NCBI GenBank assembly: GCA_916700875.1
Contig: CAKAKS010000072.1
Location: 38,954,614-39,018,613 of the forward strand
DNA: 64,000 nt
Source of the DNA: Sebastes aleutianus
Taxonomy: Eukaryota; Chordata; Actinopteri; Perciformes; Sebastidae
Direction of reading: 5' to 3'
Part shown: piece after piece, positions 1-12,350 of the stretch
How the letters are laid out: each line of letters starts with the position of its first letter
Position numbering within the stretch: the first letter of the stretch is position 1
Notes under the pieces: generated by a model
The model's input: only the letters and a program-made list of their open reading frames with translations
Databases searched by the model: none
Told to the model about the DNA's origin: nothing
Position numbers and translations under genes: made by a program

Positions 1-871
1 CATAGTCCACATGTGTTAAAGCATTATGGGTAAACGGCATATTTATAAAACTCATATGTAGGATTAAATGGGAAAACAGAAGCTCATTCATTCCCAGTAA
101 TGTGTTTTTCTATTCATAAGTGTTATTATTAATGTTAGTGAATTAGTTAAGAGTTCAAATGTTTAATAATGATTTACCTCGGGTCTATTTAAACACCAGG
201 CTCCAGGCTCGGCTTTCTTTGCTGCCCCGACAGCTCGTGGTCCATTGTGCCACCATGCGTGGTCAATCACGTCAGTGTTGAATATGAAACATGACATTAA
301 ATATTAACATGTTGATAGTCGCCGGCTTTCACCTGGGACATGGCTGACAATAACACACCGATAATGTAATTCAGCTGCGCTAATCACCGCAATGTAATTC
401 AATGAATGAGCTCAAATTACCCTGTCAGAAATTCACAACATGGTCATACTGCTGACAAAATGAATACGTGAAAATCTTAACCTAACTTTAACCTCATCCT
501 GTTTCAGTTTGTGCGAAGCGATGTGATTTCTGCTCTGTGATGTTGTTCATTCATCTCCTACAGTGTGGCCTATATACAGTACAGTCTCTACCTTACTATC
601 TCGCAGTCTTCTGTTGCAGTCTTTTTTTGATGGCGCTGCATTGCTCTTACTGCCTTCGGTTCCCCTTTGAACGTCTTCTTCAACTTTCTTGAGCGATGCT
701 CTGCCAGTGAGAGAAGTTGTGCCCTTTTAAAATCATTTCATGTCTCCTCTACTGAGCAGGACAGGGACTGGGGGTGTCTCTTTGTAATTACTGAGTTAGG
801 ACTTGAAAGGATGCAGATGTTTGTTTTTAAGTTACAGTCTGTGATTGTAGTATTGCAACTTCAAGGTTGGT

Positions 872-894
872 TACATATATATATATATATACAG

Positions 895-928
<34 letters not shown>

Positions 929-937
929 GTATATGTA
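872..937. repeat. AT dinucleotide palindrome
   Basis: Long TA runs interrupted by two CAGTATAT motifs and bounded by TACATAT and ATATGTA. The whole block is close to self-complementary and could extrude a cruciform. The ORF reading through it (667-1008) is an artefact. Confidence 0.85.
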
Positions 938-1267
938 ACTCATTCATTGGACGGTTTTGGCGACAGTCATCCTGCACCATGTGCACTGCAGGGACCCCTG
1001 AGGTATAACCAGATTCTGGGGAAATGACAGCAAGTCATGCAGCACTTAACGTTTGTTTATTTATTGTTATATATCTTCTCTGGTGCCACAAATAGCTCAC
1101 AAAGTAATTCACTGGTTATAAGCTTTAGTTGTCGAGTCTGCAACTGGACCTCATTTGACATAAATAACGTAACAGGTAAAAACAGGTAAAAAATAACAGG
1201 GAGAAACAATACAGAAAAGAGGTGCCTTGTATCGTTATATTATGGGATAGTTGCTGTGGGATCTCTC

Positions 1268-1625
1268 AACCCGTTCTCACCACGGATGTATTAAGAGAAC
1301 TGGATAGGCGTTGGAGGCGGGGTCCCGTTCACTCCTATGAAAGTTTCGGAAAAGTACCCGAATCTTCCGGCGATCTTCTGCATCCATTGGGCCCGAAGAG
1401 CAGGCGCAATAGAGTCCGCTTGGTCACATGGCTCGGTCACGGGGTCACAGCGAACTAGCTATTAGGAAAATTGGCATCGATGACCGGCGCGCTTCCTGGG
1501 GGCTTGTTTCTCACTCTCAACTCGTCAAATACTGACGCTTGGTCAGTGCCTGATACTGATACTGATGCACCGAGTTACCCATTAGTTTCTGTATGAGGCG
1601 CACCTGCCTTTCATCTAACTCCATC
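1268..1625. repeat. fragment related to the MITE family (R1-like)
   Basis: Contains CCCGTTCTCAC, a core near 1515-1560 (ACTCGTCAAATACTG, TTGGTCAGTGCCTGA) and CATCTAACTCC. The same modules recur in reverse at 27395-27515 and forward at 12240-12350. No coding capacity. Confidence 0.6.
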
Positions 1626-1675
1626 CATGTTATTATTAGACATTTGCAAACGATGTAGTATAAAGTTTAAGAAAG

Positions 1676-2260
1676 TCTGCATAAGACAGGTGGTAGGGGA
1701 GGTTGGACGGGTCAAACAAACACAGGATTATCACCCAGGAGACCGCTGATCGTGTCCTGCGTGAAACCAAGTCAAAGTTGACTTATTTCACTGTAGTTTT
1801 GTGACGTGTCTTACGCAGTTAACTAATGCCAGTTCCGTAACGAACGTACTTCTTTTTTACACAGAAAAATAACCCAAACTGTTATCTTTTAAGTAAAACC
1901 CAAATCAAAGTAGACCTACGTTGGAGGTTTATTTTGAAAATACACTATTTACGTTTTACGTAAGATTACGTTTATTTTTAACGTATCACATATACGTTTG
2001 TAATGATGGGTAATGACAGGAAAGAGATCGGGGTGGTGGATGGGTCAAACAAACACAGGATTTTCACCCAGGAGACCGCTGATCATGTCCTGCATTACGT
2101 TTGTAATGATAGATAATGACAGGAAAGAGATCGGGGTGGTGGATGGGTCAAACCAACACAGGACTTTCACCCAGGAGGCTGCTGTTTGTGTCTCGTATGA
2201 AACTAAAAGTCAGTGTTCCTCTTATTTTAATCATATTTTCTCTTACTAAACCTAACAAAG
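1676..2260 (+). repeat. R1-like fragments with a 103-bp tandem duplication
   Basis: Modules ACACAGGATTWTCACCCAGG and GAGACCGCTG occur three times. Bases 1994-2096 and 2097-2199 are near-identical tandem units (ACGTTTGTAATGAT..., then GACAGGAAAGAGATCGGGGT). The 78-aa ORF here is the duplicated repeat. Confidence 0.75.
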
Positions 2261-3264
2261 TAGTTAGTTTTTTGTACACAACGTTACAACGTTAATCCTG
2301 TGTTTTCTTCTGTATTCCAGGAAAAGATACATTTACCTTGAAACATATTTGAGAAAAGTTGTATGGGAATGTAATTTAACATATGCTTGTTTCTTTACAC
2401 ACTTAATCCACCACAGACGTTTTATCGCCACAGAATACATTATCAGTTTTCATGGCAACCGAACATCACACCAGACAGCTGAGTTGAGTTGATAATTTTA
2501 ACTGCTGTAGCACTGTGATGAAATCTTATTTTTTCTCTGAGACATGATTAACACGTCATTCTTTGATGTGTGCATCGCTCAAATTAGTTTCAGGATTTAA
2601 TACAAGAGCTCTGCATTCTCACATGCACCATGGTTGGCTTTTAGTTTAACTATCAATTCGACTAAATGTTAAAAAGACAGACTTGGTGACAGGATAAAGA
2701 ACACAACAGAAAAAAAAAACAATCTGGCACGAAGCAGACATTTCCAAAGCTGGGACACCACATTATCTCCTGGCACATAAAAATTAAAGTAATTACCATA
2801 ATTTGATGACTCAAAACAATCAAGTTGTATCCTCTCATTTTTATGTTCTGCAGTTCTTTTTTTTTAAAGAGATGATTAGCATGCAGAGTGGCACTCCCCC
2901 CCCCCATGATCAGTAAACAGATCCCCTTTAAAGGAGCTGATGCTGTGTTAATATCTCTCATCTGTGTCTCCTGTTGGCTGAAGCTCTTTTAAAGAGACAC
3001 TCTCCATTCTGTTGGAGACTTTCCATTAACTTTGACATACTGTGCACAGAGCAATTAGGAATAGTCAAAAACAACACGATAAAGTATCTGAATAAAATTT
3101 CATGGGCTTTTAGTCATCATTTAGACTCTCATCAAACGGGCCAAGTTTTTACTATGTATGAACAAGCTGTATAATCTCCCCTTCAGTTAGTCTACCCTCA
3201 GTATCGCTTCTAAAGTCATAGACCACCTGTCTAATTATACAGTACTAATTCACTTTTATATGAA

Positions 3265-3640
3265 TTGTCTTAAAGCAGTACTCCAGAGATTTAATATTGC
3301 GCCCCCAAGAGATAGTTTCCAAAAGATTTAAAACTGAGGAAGCTCTAGAAGCCAGTATGGTTCAATCTCCAAAACATGCTGGGTCCTACATTTCCAATAA
3401 TAAAAACTCAACAGCAATGATATTTTCTTAGATCTCCTTGTTTACTATACAGACAACCCTTATGACTTAATTGGTGATTTCCTGGCTTGGCAAAGCTCAT
3501 CCAGAGCCAAAAAAAGCTGTTATTCACCGGTTGGAGTCTGAGTCTGAACAGCCTAGCCACACGCGAGCACGCATGGGACACCGAACCTGATTGATTAATA
3601 CGTGTAAGAACTTACAAACAGTCCCTTTAAGCCCAACCAT
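3265..3640. repeat. degenerate interspersed repeat
   Basis: Resembles a common fish repeat with a GCAGTACTCCAGAGATTTAA start and an ACAGTCCCTTTAA end, recognised from memory only. No second copy was noticed in this window and no target duplication was identified. Confidence 0.35.
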
Positions 3641-4974
3641 GACCTTTTTTTCTAAACCTAACTAAGTGGTTTTGTTACCTAAACATAACTGTGACAGTTC
3701 CATTGTAATAACGTGGTTTTAAATGACGGGAAAAGCTGTTTCACTGCGTAAACCCTGTGGAGTGAAATGACACGCAAAAAGACTAAAATGTCCTTAAAAT
3801 GTATACGGCTTCTCATGAGATCAGGTTGAGACATGTAGTACTGAACATGATAAAAACAAATCACCTTTCTCCACCGACATTTTCTCTTCCCACAATGCCC
3901 TTTTTAATTAATATTCAAATAGTTGTTTTAAATATTGCTTTAAAAGAAAATGTTTGTACTTAATATTTATATATCTCTGCTACATCTTTCTGAGATGAAT
4001 TATTCACTTTTTTTCCTTTCCATTGTCCCCCAGTAGAGTTACACCATTTTTAACTTAACTTGCATTTTTCTATCTTAGATATTCCTCTTCCTTTTCACTT
4101 CCACTCTCTTCATCCTCCTCTTCTTATTCTCCCCTCAAGGGAAGGTGGACATTTTTCATTCACTTTTATTGCCCTGGTTTCTGTAGATTCACCAGCGCAC
4201 TGTTCAAGCCCTCAGGCTAGAGAAGATACTGCTGCCACCATCTTGCTTTCTCATGATGTTGTATCTGGTCTGTTTCCTCCACTCTGATCCTACAGTTTCA
4301 GCACATCATATCTTTCTTCACTCTTCCTCTCCTCGATTTTCCTTTCAGTCGTCATCCTTTAAGCGGCAGCCACAGAGACCTCGTCCCTGTGCGCCAAACC
4401 CCAATGCTCAGCGCGTGCGTTGCAGAGAGATTCCACCACCACCACCAATTACTCCCCAGCCTTACAATCACCACATGCGGCGCATGTAGTGGCAAGGAGG
4501 GGGGCGTGATAAAACGTTACACCCCTGGGAACTAGTGTGCTGCAAACACAAACAGTAGGCGAGCTGCAGGAAAGGGATTAGGAGCAGCATGAGTCCCATA
4601 CCAGGCTCTGCTTAGCTTGCCTGTACAGCTGAACCAAACCCCTGCACACAGTCAGATTGTATGGAGCGTGGTGTTTGTGTGTGTGTGTGTGTGGACTGGT
4701 GTGGAGAAGGCAGGTGTCCAACATTAATCCAAAAGTTTGCTCTTTGAGCGAGTTCTCCCTCAGACACAACCCCCCCGCTGAATGCCTCATTGTCAGGCAT
4801 TTTTAATTTTGACAAACAAAACTCCAACTGAAAGCCTCACATATTGTATTCTGGTGCTTTGTGACTCAAATGGACAAATGGACATTTGTATTTCATTGGT
4901 TTAGATGTTGTTGAATTGGCTAGTTTCCATTATGCTTGACTTGAAAAGGACAGTCACTGCTCACAGTGTCAAAA

Positions 4975-5325
4975 CATCCATCCATCCATTATCTTCTGCT
5001 TACCCGGGGCCTGGTTGCGGGGGCAGCAGGCTTAGTAAGGTATTCCAGACATCCCTCTCCCCAGCAACATTTTCCAGATCTTCCTGGGGGACCCCGAGGC
5101 GTCCCCAGGCCAGATGGGTTTACACCGGGATCGCCTACCAGTTTTAACACCTCAGCTGGCTCCTTTCGACAAGAAGGAGCAGCGGCTCTACTCCGACCGC
5201 TTCACACTTTGCTGCAAACCGCCCCAGTGCGCGCTGAGGGTCACGGTCTGATGATGCCAACAGAACCACATCATCTGCAAAGAGCAGAGACACTCTCCTC
5301 CCCCCCGGCTGTCCTTCCCTGTCAA
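4975..5325 (-). pseudogene. non-LTR retrotransposon (LINE) reverse-transcriptase fragment
   Basis: Read on the minus strand, 5261-5284 encodes LFADDVVL, the catalytic F/YADD box of LINE reverse transcriptases (RTE-like or related clade). Downstream in the element's sense is ERSQLR, then a break and the C-terminal part that ends in the CATCCATCCATTATCTTCTG 3' tail. Much of the domain between the FADD box and the tail is missing and stops interrupt it, so it is dead. The + strand ORF at 4966-5370 is an antisense shadow. Confidence 0.8.
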
Positions 5326-5640
5326 TTAAGGACTCTAACTGAATTCATAAATGTAGATACAATGCATTAATCAAGTGTCTCTAATATGTTTTGACCTGAC
5401 AAAGATCTGACTGGGTTCCCTATTTGACTAAATGTCTGCGGTCAGTCTGCAGGTGTTAATCTTGTTATCACTCCCTTGTGAGTTCATGCTGGTGTCCAGG
5501 GTCCAGCCCAGGGTGTGATGAAGCATACTGCACTATAAAGGAGGCTCTTCAGATGCTATACGTGATCAATTTCTTGTAGGCCTGGAGTCAAGAGTGCAAA
5601 TCTTTCCACATTGTTAATGTATAGAAGACAACATGTTGTT

Positions 5641-5862
5641 GGGCAGTTGTGGCTCAGGAGGTAGAGTGGGTCGTCTTGTAATTACAAGGTTACACCTGTC
5701 TGCATGTTGAAGTGTCCCAAATTCCTCCCGATGGAAAGGCAAACACTATTCATGGCAGCTCCGCCACCATCGGTGTATGAATGTGTGTGAATGAGAGAGT
5801 AGTAAAGTGCTTTGTCCGGTAAGGTAGAAAGGTGCTATATATAAATGCAGTCCATTTACCAC
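5641..5862 (+). mobile_element. tRNA-derived SINE, AFC-like
   Basis: The head GGGCAGTTGTGGCTCAGGAG carries an A-box-like TGGCTCAGGAGGTAG. The middle has CTCCCGATGG and TGTATGAATGTGTGTGAATG. The end GGTGCTATATATAAATGCAG-TCCATTTACC is the typical tail of teleost AFC SINEs. The B box is decayed. Orientation is the same as the host gene. Confidence 0.8.
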
Positions 5863-6554
5863 TCTTAAGACCGTCAAGGAGTCCTCGAAGGACTGCAAGC
5901 TGACAATGATGTTGGTATGTGCACATGCATGCACTGTTGCGTTCAGACATCTTCTTTCACTCGTACATTATACAAACATAACCAGTGAAACCTGTCGGTC
6001 TTTTCCTTATTGAACAACTGGATACAAGTCCTTATTCATCCTCAGGTTTTTTCTCTGAGGTTTCTCACAGCTGAGATAATGACTTCAGTTCCATTATGCA
6101 CAACAGGACCAGCGCCATAGGATATCTGTCTCTCCGTATTCAGATCTCCAGTGTGGTGATTATATGTACAGTACGGCTGCTCTCGGCTCTTGGTTGCAGT
6201 AATAACATTACTTCCAATGAGTGAATCTGATCCTAATTTGTTGGAGCGCTGCACCACGGTGTTGGCCCGCAGCAGAGTGGACTGAAAGCAAGAGAAGGTA
6301 GGAGTTTGCCTTCAGTCTTTTACTGTTGACACCTGCCATTGCTCAACATTATGACTGTTGCCTCGTGAGGAGATTGGAGGTTTTGTTGTAGAATTTTTTT
6401 TTTTGAAACGGCACCGGGAGTAAGGAAAATATTGACTTGGATTAACTTCTGTATGAATTGTGCAAGAACCAGTTTTCAGTTTGAAAGTAACTTGAAATCA
6501 TGAATAAACAAATTCTCGTCATACAGTAAATTAAATGTGAGGGTTATAGCTGAC

Positions 6555-6715
6555 TATCCAACACGCTCTCACTCCCAACTCGTCAAATATGGCGGTATCA
6601 GTGGCCCTACGCTTCAAACTATGACGCCCTGCGTACCCCTCTAGCGATTGTTTTGCCAGTGTCAATTTCCGCTAGGTACATGCACACTGTTCTTTTCTAA
6701 ATAAACTCTTGAAAC
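6555..6715. repeat. R1-like fragment
   Basis: CAACTCGTCAAATATGGCGG, then GTCAATTTCCGCTAGGTAC and TTCTAAATAAACT. These match terminal modules of the 27.0 and 61.7 kb copies in the same orientation. Confidence 0.55.
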
Positions 6716-6915
6716 TAACAATTGAGACCATAAAGTCATGTTTATGATGTTTACTGAGGTAATAAATCAAGTGAGAAGTAGGCTCATTTTCTCATAGACT
6801 TCTATACAATCAGACTTCTTTTTGCAACCAGAGGAGTCGCCCCCTGCTGGCTGTTAGAAAGAATGCAAGTTTAAGGCACTTCAGCATTAGCTTCACTTTT
6901 CAGACCCTGGAGTTG
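6703..6915 (-). repeat. interspersed repeat R4, partial copy
   Basis: Shares ATAAAGTCATGTTTA, TTACTGAGGTAATAAATCAA, GAGAAGTAGGCTCATTTTC and CAGAGGAGTCGCCCCCTGC with 45730-45905 (same orientation) and, inverted, with 12975-13160. Unclassified family; three copies in this window. Confidence 0.8.
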
Positions 6916-8404
6916 TCCCTTGGTCAAAATCCTGTGATTTTTGGCCCGTCCATCCACCCCGACTTCCTGCCTATATGCAGACTTTATCGGCCATTATACT
7001 ACGTCATTTGACTTCCTCCTTTACTCCCGCCATAACTATGGCAACATAGAGCATCATGAACTCGGAAAAAAAAGTTTGGAAATTTGTGTTTGGTCGATCA
7101 GTGCAACAATCAGCATAGCGTTCTCCACGTCGTCTCCATACTTTGACCCTGCCATCCAACTTCAACTTGCAATAAGTCTCTAAGATTGCTTGTTTATGCT
7201 TTTGAAGGTCAGCTTGAGCAACTACCTAGCCTACAGCGAGATTGCAAGATTTATTTTTTTATTGAGAAACAGCTACAAGTTCCACATTTGCCTCCTCTTG
7301 CACCCACTCTCCACTATCCATTTCTGCTTAACAGACATTTTTCTTTGCCATTGGATTCTTATTTTTTTCCCCTCGCGCCTCTGCTTCAGAAATATTTGTA
7401 TAACTGGAATCTGCCCCCTCATGATCCTCATGTATTGTATACTTGTGTTGGTGTGTATGCAAGTGCATACTGTGTATTTAAAAATATGCATGTGTGTGTA
7501 TCCTTTTGTGTCAGTCTGTCATCTGGGGTAGTTTTGGAGAGGCTATCTGTGAGTGCAGGCTGCAGCTTTACACCTCCTCTCTCAGCATCCATTCATTCTC
7601 TCAGCTCCTCCTCTCTCCCTCCACGCCCTCTATCTGTCGCCAACACTCAGCAGCGGGAGCAGGAGAGGAGGTGAAGACACGCCGATCTGTCGAGAGAGCA
7701 TGAATGAAAAAATACTCTGCAATATAACGGCGACAGCGAGGGACATCAAGGCGTATTAATGGAGAAATGTCAGGGCTCATAAATTTACACATTTTACGCT
7801 CCATATGCATTCTTATCAAACCCATTGTGAGAGCGACAGCCAGGACCGTTTCCTCTGTTGCTCGCTCACTCGACTGTTGCTCTGAGCATTACCCGTGTTA
7901 GCAGAACCACCGCTGTTCAATGGGCAATCGGAGCCAGCTAATTGCGTGCCGTTGCTTGCCACCATTGTTACAGCCTTAGATGCTGGTTGTGTGATTGGCT
8001 CCTGATGGGTGATGCTGCACTGAAGTTCAACTGCTGAGAGATTCACCACGGTGACAAATGATACTCTGTTCCACAGATAATTGTATTATTACCAGACGAG
8101 AAAGGCATTTTTTAGTCATCAAGTGACACAAGTTAGGCAGGCTGGATTTATCAGCTTTTACAGATTCCTCAGATCTTATTACATGATTTAAAATGTTAAT
8201 AATAAAACATTTATATTTTCTGTTTTCTGCTGCAAGAGGACACTGTTCTCTGCAGTTTGCAGTACATGGGATCCTCTTATTCTGTTCTGTTTATAGCAAT
8301 AGTTCTTTCAGGCATTAAAAAAATATATTTTCTGAAATAATTCTAAATTATTATTGATATATATATTTTTTTTCATCAGAAAATGATTAACCCAAAGCAT
8401 CTTT

Positions 8405-9095
8405 AAGATTAGGGATGTTCCTAATGACTAATTTCCATGACACTTAAACGGATGTTCTGAGACTCATTTGAAATTGTTAAATCATTTTTTTTCAATAATA
8501 AAATTGTATTTTAAATGCCGCTGAAATCAATATGTCCCTAGTGTCCGCTCCGGTCGCCCGGTTAGGACTGCGAATGAATGTGTGGTTTAATATTTGATGA
8601 AACACCAGCGGGGACCGTGGTCTAAGAAGAGTCATGGTTTGGCATCGCTTATAAAGGTTACCTTTAGTATCTTAATGTGTAAGTTTGATTTGTTGAGCTG
8701 GCTGGCGTTAGCCCACTTCATTGATTCATAGCACGCTAGGTCGCTAGCGTACAGCTAGTAAGCTGGTTTCTGTGCGCTGCTGGCCAATCCAGTTGATCAG
8801 GAGAGAACCGGACTGACTGCTGAACCCAGGAAAAAGGAGGTGGTGGCAGGCGGAGGCCGGGAGACATGACAGCAGATTAGTTCAGATCAGAGTGGAGAGC
8901 CGCCGCTGCTGCTGCAGGAAGAGTGGCAGCTCTCCACAACAACATCTGAGACAGCATATGTCAATATGTTATTCAAATGTGTACATAAATTAAATAATAA
9001 TACATTTAACTGACTAGTATTTCTGGTGCCGACTAGCGAGGGTAGCAACGGTAGCAATGGACTGGTCAACTAATCGCGCACCAACCCAGTCAAGA
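8405..9095. repeat. degenerate hAT-like interspersed element
   Basis: Begins TTAGGGATGTTCCTAATGAC and ends with GACTAGCGAGGGTAGCAACG and CTGGTCAACTAATCGCGCAC. This resembles fish hAT MITEs with GACTAGTCGAC-type ends. Target duplications were not identified, so class is tentative. Confidence 0.4.
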
Positions 9096-10033
9096 TTTCT
9101 AGAGTACCTTTGTAATATCCCTGTATACCATGGTCAAGAGTATAGATAGTGTCTATCTGACATCAGTGGCACTCAAAATTAGGACCACATGACTGCTGTT
9201 GCTTCTTCTTTGGCGAATAGTTTGTTTGATTTATTTGTTCTTCACTCCCTCCTTCATCTGCCATTTCCAGGAATTCCCAAAGCACAGCCCATAATGTGTC
9301 ATGTTGGTGAGATTTCAATGTGACAGTCGTGTCATGTTGGTGAGATCGTGCTTGTGTTTGAAGTTAATTTGTGTATTTGTCTGTTTATGTCAGGGTTAGG
9401 GTGTCTATATATTTCTTTTTTATCTGTGCCATCTGTTTCTCTCTGTTCTGGTATTGTTTTCATGTGTATATGTGCTTACATGTGAACACTGCAAATGTGC
9501 AGTCCCTCATATATCAAACATATGCTGCCATTATATATATCTTAACTTCACATTCTGAGCTGCCAAACCTTATACCGGCGAGGGGAGCAGATGGGAGACC
9601 ATAATTGATCCCGATCTGCGTTGGCAGAACTATATTTACATATATATCAGATGTTCTCCCCCCTCCGTTGACAGAAATAAGTGCTGTCCGCTCATATAGG
9701 TTCCTGAAACATTGGATGGAAGTTATAATGTTCTTGGATGACGTATAAAAATAACCACTCGTGTGATTAACCAGGTGCATTTCAACATTTATTGTGAAGG
9801 ACTGAATCTTCTGATTTTGTAATGCTGATTTGTTTGGTTTACAGCATAGAAGTGAGATATAATTCAGGATAAGACACAATTTCTTATAGAAAACAGCAGC
9901 TTTTGTCAGCTTGAATTCTCACAAACTACACAAACTCATACTCTGTATGACCAGTATGTTCCCAACAGTCAGTTTGTTCAGTAAGTTTGCCCAACCAAAA
10001 CAAGTGTTTCTCTCTGCTAACGGCTTTGTTTCA

Positions 10034-10340
10034 GGCTGTTCTCACACACCTTTAGCTATACCTAAATAAAGTAATGCACTGTAATTCGTATATATCCCAT
10101 AAAATAATTCCATACTTAATCCATGTAATCGTGAACCAGAAAGTGTAATGAGCGAGGAGGCCACTTTCCATGTCCCGTGTGAAACCAGAAGTCAACGTTT
10201 ATTTGTCACGTAACTTCCGTTCTTTAGTAACGCCACTTCCGTAGTTATTTTAACCGAAACCACGATCTTTTCCTACACCTAACTAAGTTGTTTCCTGTGA
10301 ACTATGTATGTATGCATGTAACAAGTGGAAATTTGATATA
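10034..10340 (+). mobile_element. R1 MITE, left part (split by Tc1)
   Basis: TTCTCACACACC end, then AGTAATGCACTGTAATTCGT, GAAACCAGAAGTCAACG and ACCTAACTAAGTTG, collinear with the complete copy at 18991-19504. It breaks at 10339 where Tc1 begins and resumes at 11246. Confidence 0.85.
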
Positions 10341-11245
10341 CACTGATCAGTCATAACATTATGACCACTGACAGGGGAAGTGAATAACATTGATTATCTG
10401 GTTACAATGGCACCTGGCAGTGGGGGGGATATATTAGACAGCAAGTGAACATTTTGAACTTTGAACTTTGTGTTGGAAGCCAAAAAAATGGGCCAGCGTA
10501 AGGATGTGAGAGACTTTGATAACAAGGACCAAATAGTGCTGGCTAGACGACTGGGTAAGAGCATCTCCAGAACTGCAGCTCTTGTGGGATGTTCCCGGTC
10601 TGCAGTGGTCAGGACCTACCAAAAGTGGTCCAAGGAAGGAAAACCGGTGAACCGGCGACAGGGTCAGACCCGAGGCTCATTGATGCACGTGGGGAGCGAA
10701 GGCTGGCCCGTGTTGTCCGATCCAATAGAAGAGCTCCTGGAGCTCAGATTGCTGAAAATGTTAATGCTGGTTCCGATAGAAAGGTGTCAGAACACACAGT
10801 GAGAAGCAGTTTGTTGCGTATGGGGCCGCGTAGCCGCAGACCGGTCAGGGTGCCCGTGCTGACCCGTGTCCACCGCCAAAAGCGCCTACAATGGGCACGT
10901 GAGCATCAGAACTGGACCACGGAGCAATGGAAGAAGGTGGCCCGGTCCGATGAATTAGGTTTTCTTTTACATCAAGTGGACGGCAACGAGTTGGAGGTGT
11001 TGACTCGGCCTCCAAAATCTCCAGATCTCAATCCGATCGAGCATCTGTGGGATGTGCTGGACAAACAATTCCGATCCACCGAGGCCCCACCTCACAACTT
11101 CCAGGACTTAAAGGATCTGCTACTGACAGCTTGGTGCCAGATACCACAACAGACCTTCAGAGGTCTAGTGGTGTCCATGCCTCAACGGGTCAAAGGGACC
11201 TACTCAATATTCGGCAGGTGGTCATAATGTTATGGCTGATCGGTG
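10341..11245 (+). mobile_element. Tc1-like DNA transposon, internally deleted
   Basis: Terminal inverted repeats start CACTGATCAGTCATAACATT and end, reversed, CACCGATCAGCCATAACATT, and continue through ATGACCAC. TA dinucleotides at 10339-10340 and 11246-11247 are the target duplication. The copy is about 0.9 kb and lacks the centre of the transposase. It sits inside an R1 MITE, so it is the younger of the two insertions. Confidence 0.95.
10488..11227 (+). pseudogene. Tc1 transposase remnant, frameshifted and deleted
   Basis: From the Met at 10488 the frame encodes an N-terminal helix-turn-helix DNA-binding region (SISRTAALVGCSRSAVVRTY, KWSKEG). Near 10665-10675 the frame shifts, and the rest continues in the next frame (LIDARGERRLARVVRSNRR, NWTTEQWKKVARSDE). 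At about 10983 the text jumps to NELEVLTRPPKSPDLNPIEH, so the central DDE block with the second Asp is gone. The first Asp (SDE) and the final Glu (NPIEH) regions remain. Stop at 11225-11227. It cannot make active transposase. Its inverted repeats could still be mobilised in trans (inference). Confidence 0.93.
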
Positions 11246-11335
11246 TATGTTGCTGGACATTCGTAGGAGAAAGCACAGAAAATGAGGAATCATTTTCTGT
11301 AAGATATCATATGAACCGTTGTTTGATTGATGAGA
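11246..11335 (+). mobile_element. R1 MITE, right part (split by Tc1)
   Basis: TGTTGCTGGACATTCGTAGG, AATGAGGAATCATTTTCTGT, then GATATCATATGAACCGTTGT. It continues exactly where 10340 left off, judged by the intact copy at 19425-19500. Confidence 0.85.
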
Positions 11336-12004
11336 TAGAAATGATCAAATTGTGATCTGATTGCCCAAAGGGGACTCTTTCTAAGTCAGTCTGCCTGTGG
11401 TATCGAACTGTAGCGATGCTTGGTGATGTCTTTTCTTATTTAATATGACTGAAATCTCCTCTTATCAAATCAATGAATTCTCCAGTTATGGAACCAGGGC
11501 GGCTGCTAATATAATAGAGGTGAATTCTCAATAGTTTGCATCTGATTGTTAGACTCTCAAAAGCTTTGAGTCAGTGCGCCACTATCGATTCACATATTAT
11601 CTGCTGCTCCCTCAGTGGTTTTAGCGAATCTACCAGCCTGTCAGCTCTGAAGAGAAAGAACTTGTGCTGCTGTAGAGCTGAATCAGGCGCTCTATCATCT
11701 AGTCATTACTGCAAATGTCTGCACGGCGGAGAGTTTAATGCTCAACAAAGGAGGGGTATTTTAGTATTTTGTAGATGTCTCATCAAATCCCTGACCCCCT
11801 TGTTTCTTTGAGTGTTTTTCTCAAAAGATATATGAGTGAATGGTTTTGATCCATAGGTTAAAAAGGTCCTTTGTCATCTGCAGAGTACATCTGGTCAAAC
11901 TGGGCAGTTAAGTTCTTGTGAAGAGATTACTGCAGAAATCAATGAGCTTAATATAAGGACAACATTATATAAGACTAAATAAGATGATGTAAAAAAATAA
12001 GTAA

Positions 12005-12350
12005 ATGAAAGTGTGAAACAAACACAAGACTTTCAACCAGGAGACTAAAAGTAACGCTGACTTATTTTGTCACGTACGTCGTAAGTAAGTTGGAGTCATA
12101 CGTCAGTGAAGTTAACATCAACCACAACTGTTTCCTAACAGGTGGTTGTGTTGCCTAAATCTAACTTCCTGTGAAAATGGAAGTTTATTTTGAAAAGACA
12201 CTTTGCATGAGCGTATATTGACACGCCGTCCCTGGTCCATCCAAAAGTAACTCAAGAGGGGTACCCCATGCGTCGGTCTCCGATGCTGAGAGGCACTGAC
12301 CAAGCAGCAGTATTTGACAAAATGGGAGTGACGATGTGTTGGAGTACCAA
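12005..12350 (+). repeat. R1-like repeat copy
   Basis: Contains ACACAAGACTTTCAACCAGG, GTTGTGTTGCCTAAATCTAA, CCTGTGAAAATGG and AAGTTTATTTTGAAAAGACA, then the terminal module GATGCTGAGAGGCACTGACC. It is collinear in part with 27040-27515 on the other strand. Confidence 0.75.

Noticed and set aside
4966..5370. 134-aa plus-strand frame
   Set aside because: Antisense to a LINE reverse-transcriptase fragment, which carries the recognisable motif.
5641..5720. tRNA gene
   Set aside because: Only an A-box-like head is present; no cloverleaf or intact B box, and the tail is that of a SINE.
7186..7674. 162-aa plus-strand frame
   Set aside because: Low-complexity Leu/Ser/Pro translation of pyrimidine-rich DNA, overlapping other frames, no domain or splice context.
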